This document shows, piece by piece, positions 52,001-64,000 of a stretch of DNA of 64,000 nucleotides. The translations under genes and the position numbers were made by a program. Every line of letters begins with the position of its first letter. The stretch's first letter is position 1. Origin of the DNA: Synaphobranchus kaupii (taxonomy: Eukaryota; Chordata; Actinopteri; Anguilliformes; Synaphobranchidae); the NCBI GenBank assembly GCA_029718625.1, contig CM056395.1:27326261-27390260 (forward strand), written 5' to 3'. Below the pieces are notes generated by a model. It ran no database searches, was not told the DNA's origin, and worked only from the letters and a program-made list of their open reading frames with translations.

Positions 52001-52571
52001 CCTGGGCTTGGCACTGAGCCCCGACATTGCATATCTCCAAACGGAGAGCTTTTTCCTCGGACCCCATGGGGTCCATAAAATCGGGCGTGGCCAGATCGAG
52101 ACTGGCCTATTTTATTTCAAGAGGTCACACGGGTGGGGGTCAAACTGCTTCCCATGGCAACGCGCCCACTCCCCTCCTCCCTCTGTCCTTTGCGTCTGGT
52201 AGGCACGGAACGGCGTTGGCACGACCAATCGCGAGCGTCCAAAAAAAATTTACATCCAAAAAAAATAAAATAAATAAATTAAAATTATTAAAAAAACAAA
52301 AAATAAACAGAAGGAAGGGAATCCTTGATTCAGATTTGGATTCAAACTTGGGGTTTTGGATGAAGAACACCTTCAACCTGGAGTGGTGCCTCTCAGCTTC
52401 AGCACAGTAAAGCAAACAAGGGAAAACAAAACCTGGACCACGGAACGTGAGGTTCTACAAGGTGTAGATTGTTCTAGAGCACAGCGTTTGTCCCCAGGAG
52501 GAGGAGGAGAAGGAGGAGGAGGAGGAGGAGAGGTGTGTTTGTGGGGCGGGTGTGCAGCGTGCTCCTCAGGT
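49043..52571 (-). other. fgfr3: probable fgfr3 3' UTR
   Basis: 3.5 kb of largely repeat-free AT-rich DNA follows the fgfr3 stop. It includes a G-run at 50985-50998 and a 30-bp triplication at 51808-51900. The extent is inferred. Confidence 0.4.
51808..51900. repeat. 30-bp repeat, 3 copies, CCAATCACA core
   Basis: The unit is GTGTTTACTGAGTGACCAGC then CAATCACA. The first copy differs (GGCCAGTCAC). Confidence 0.85.
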
Positions 52572-63394
<10,823 letters not shown>

Positions 63395-63582
63395 CTGCAA
63401 GAGAGGAGAGCACAGTGTGTTACAATCCTGTGTGTGTGTTACAATTCTGTGTGTGTGTTTCAGACCTGCGAATGTGTGTGTGAGTGTGTTACAATCCTGT
63501 GTGTGTGTTTCAGACCTGCGTATGTGTGTGTGAGTGTGTTACAGTCCTGACTGTGTGTGTGTGTGTGTGTGTGTTAGTCCTG

Positions 63583-63622
<40 letters not shown>

Positions 63623-64000
63623 AGTCCTGACTGTGTGTGTGTGTGTGTGTGTTTCAGACCTGTGTGTGTGTGTGTGTGTGTGTGTGTTTCAGACCTGCGT
63701 GTGTCAGAGTGTGTGTGTTTGTGTGTGTTTCAGACCTGTGTGTGAAATTTTCATTCCAGCAGACATTTCATGACATTTGTATTTATCTACCTGGCAGTCC
63801 TCAGATACATTATCAGACACATTTCACTCAGACCTTAAATTGCACCTCGCACATATTTGCTTTGCCCCGTCCAATATATTTCATCAAATAAAGCAAAGAC
63901 ATTCACAAAGGAGGCTCAAAGTATGACACCACATCCTCTAAAGCACAGAAATCCTTATCTCTACCCTGTGTAAATTACTCTTTAAATATTTAACTCTGAA
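63395..64000 (-). other. fgfr3: fgfr3 intron, TG-rich, to window end
   Basis: Long interrupted TG repeats (63410-63745) with CAGACCTG and ACAGTCCTGAC interruptions. No exon for the first half of Ig II is visible before the window ends. Confidence 0.85.

Overview
The window comes from a vertebrate nuclear genome, most likely a ray-finned fish. The evidence is three intron-split vertebrate genes with GT/AG junctions whose phases join correctly, many short foldback or terminal-inverted-repeat elements of the kind common in fish, and very abundant microsatellites and minisatellites. It is assembled draft sequence: positions 55440-55939 are a run of 500 N.

Layout. (1) 1-4840, plus strand: the last two coding exons and probable long 3' UTR of letm1, a mitochondrial inner-membrane cation/proton exchange protein. 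(2) 7440-21640, minus strand: a complete spag5 (astrin) gene, 23 coding exons plus a probable non-coding first exon. The exons join into an uninterrupted 1533-residue reading frame ending TLLSIPEVVKDCEQLEKLVAYLG-stop region at 7557. It converges on letm1. (3) 21.7-49 kb: about 27 kb with no gene I can support, holding inverted-repeat elements, a 20-copy 46-bp satellite (28140-29027) and smaller arrays. (4) 49-63.4 kb, minus strand: the 3' two thirds of fgfr3, from the end of Ig domain II through Ig III (both alternative exons IIIb and IIIc), the transmembrane exon, the last part of the kinase domain and the C-tail, followed by a probable 3.5-kb 3' UTR. The exons for the juxtamembrane segment and the kinase core are absent and must lie in or around the N gap. 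The penultimate coding exon carries one extra base relative to the usual length and would be frameshifted as assembled.

The genes are not an operon and have unrelated jobs: growth-factor signalling (fgfr3), spindle and kinetochore function (spag5), mitochondrial ion exchange (letm1). The fgfr3/letm1 neighbourhood matches the human 4p16.3 block, but spag5 sits between them where a TACC-family gene might have been expected.

The most unusual feature is the relation between tandem repeats and exon edges. Several spag5 and fgfr3 introns consist of minisatellites that begin at a splice site, and some repeat units contain copies of that splice site with its flanking exon bases. spag5 exon 12 is the extreme case: its upstream intron is about 25 copies of its own 3' splice site, and its downstream intron begins with 11 extra copies of its own 5' splice site at exact 27-nt spacing. 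Other notable points are a satellite with about 18 perfect p53-type half-sites, and several unrelated arrays that carry CCAAT cores.
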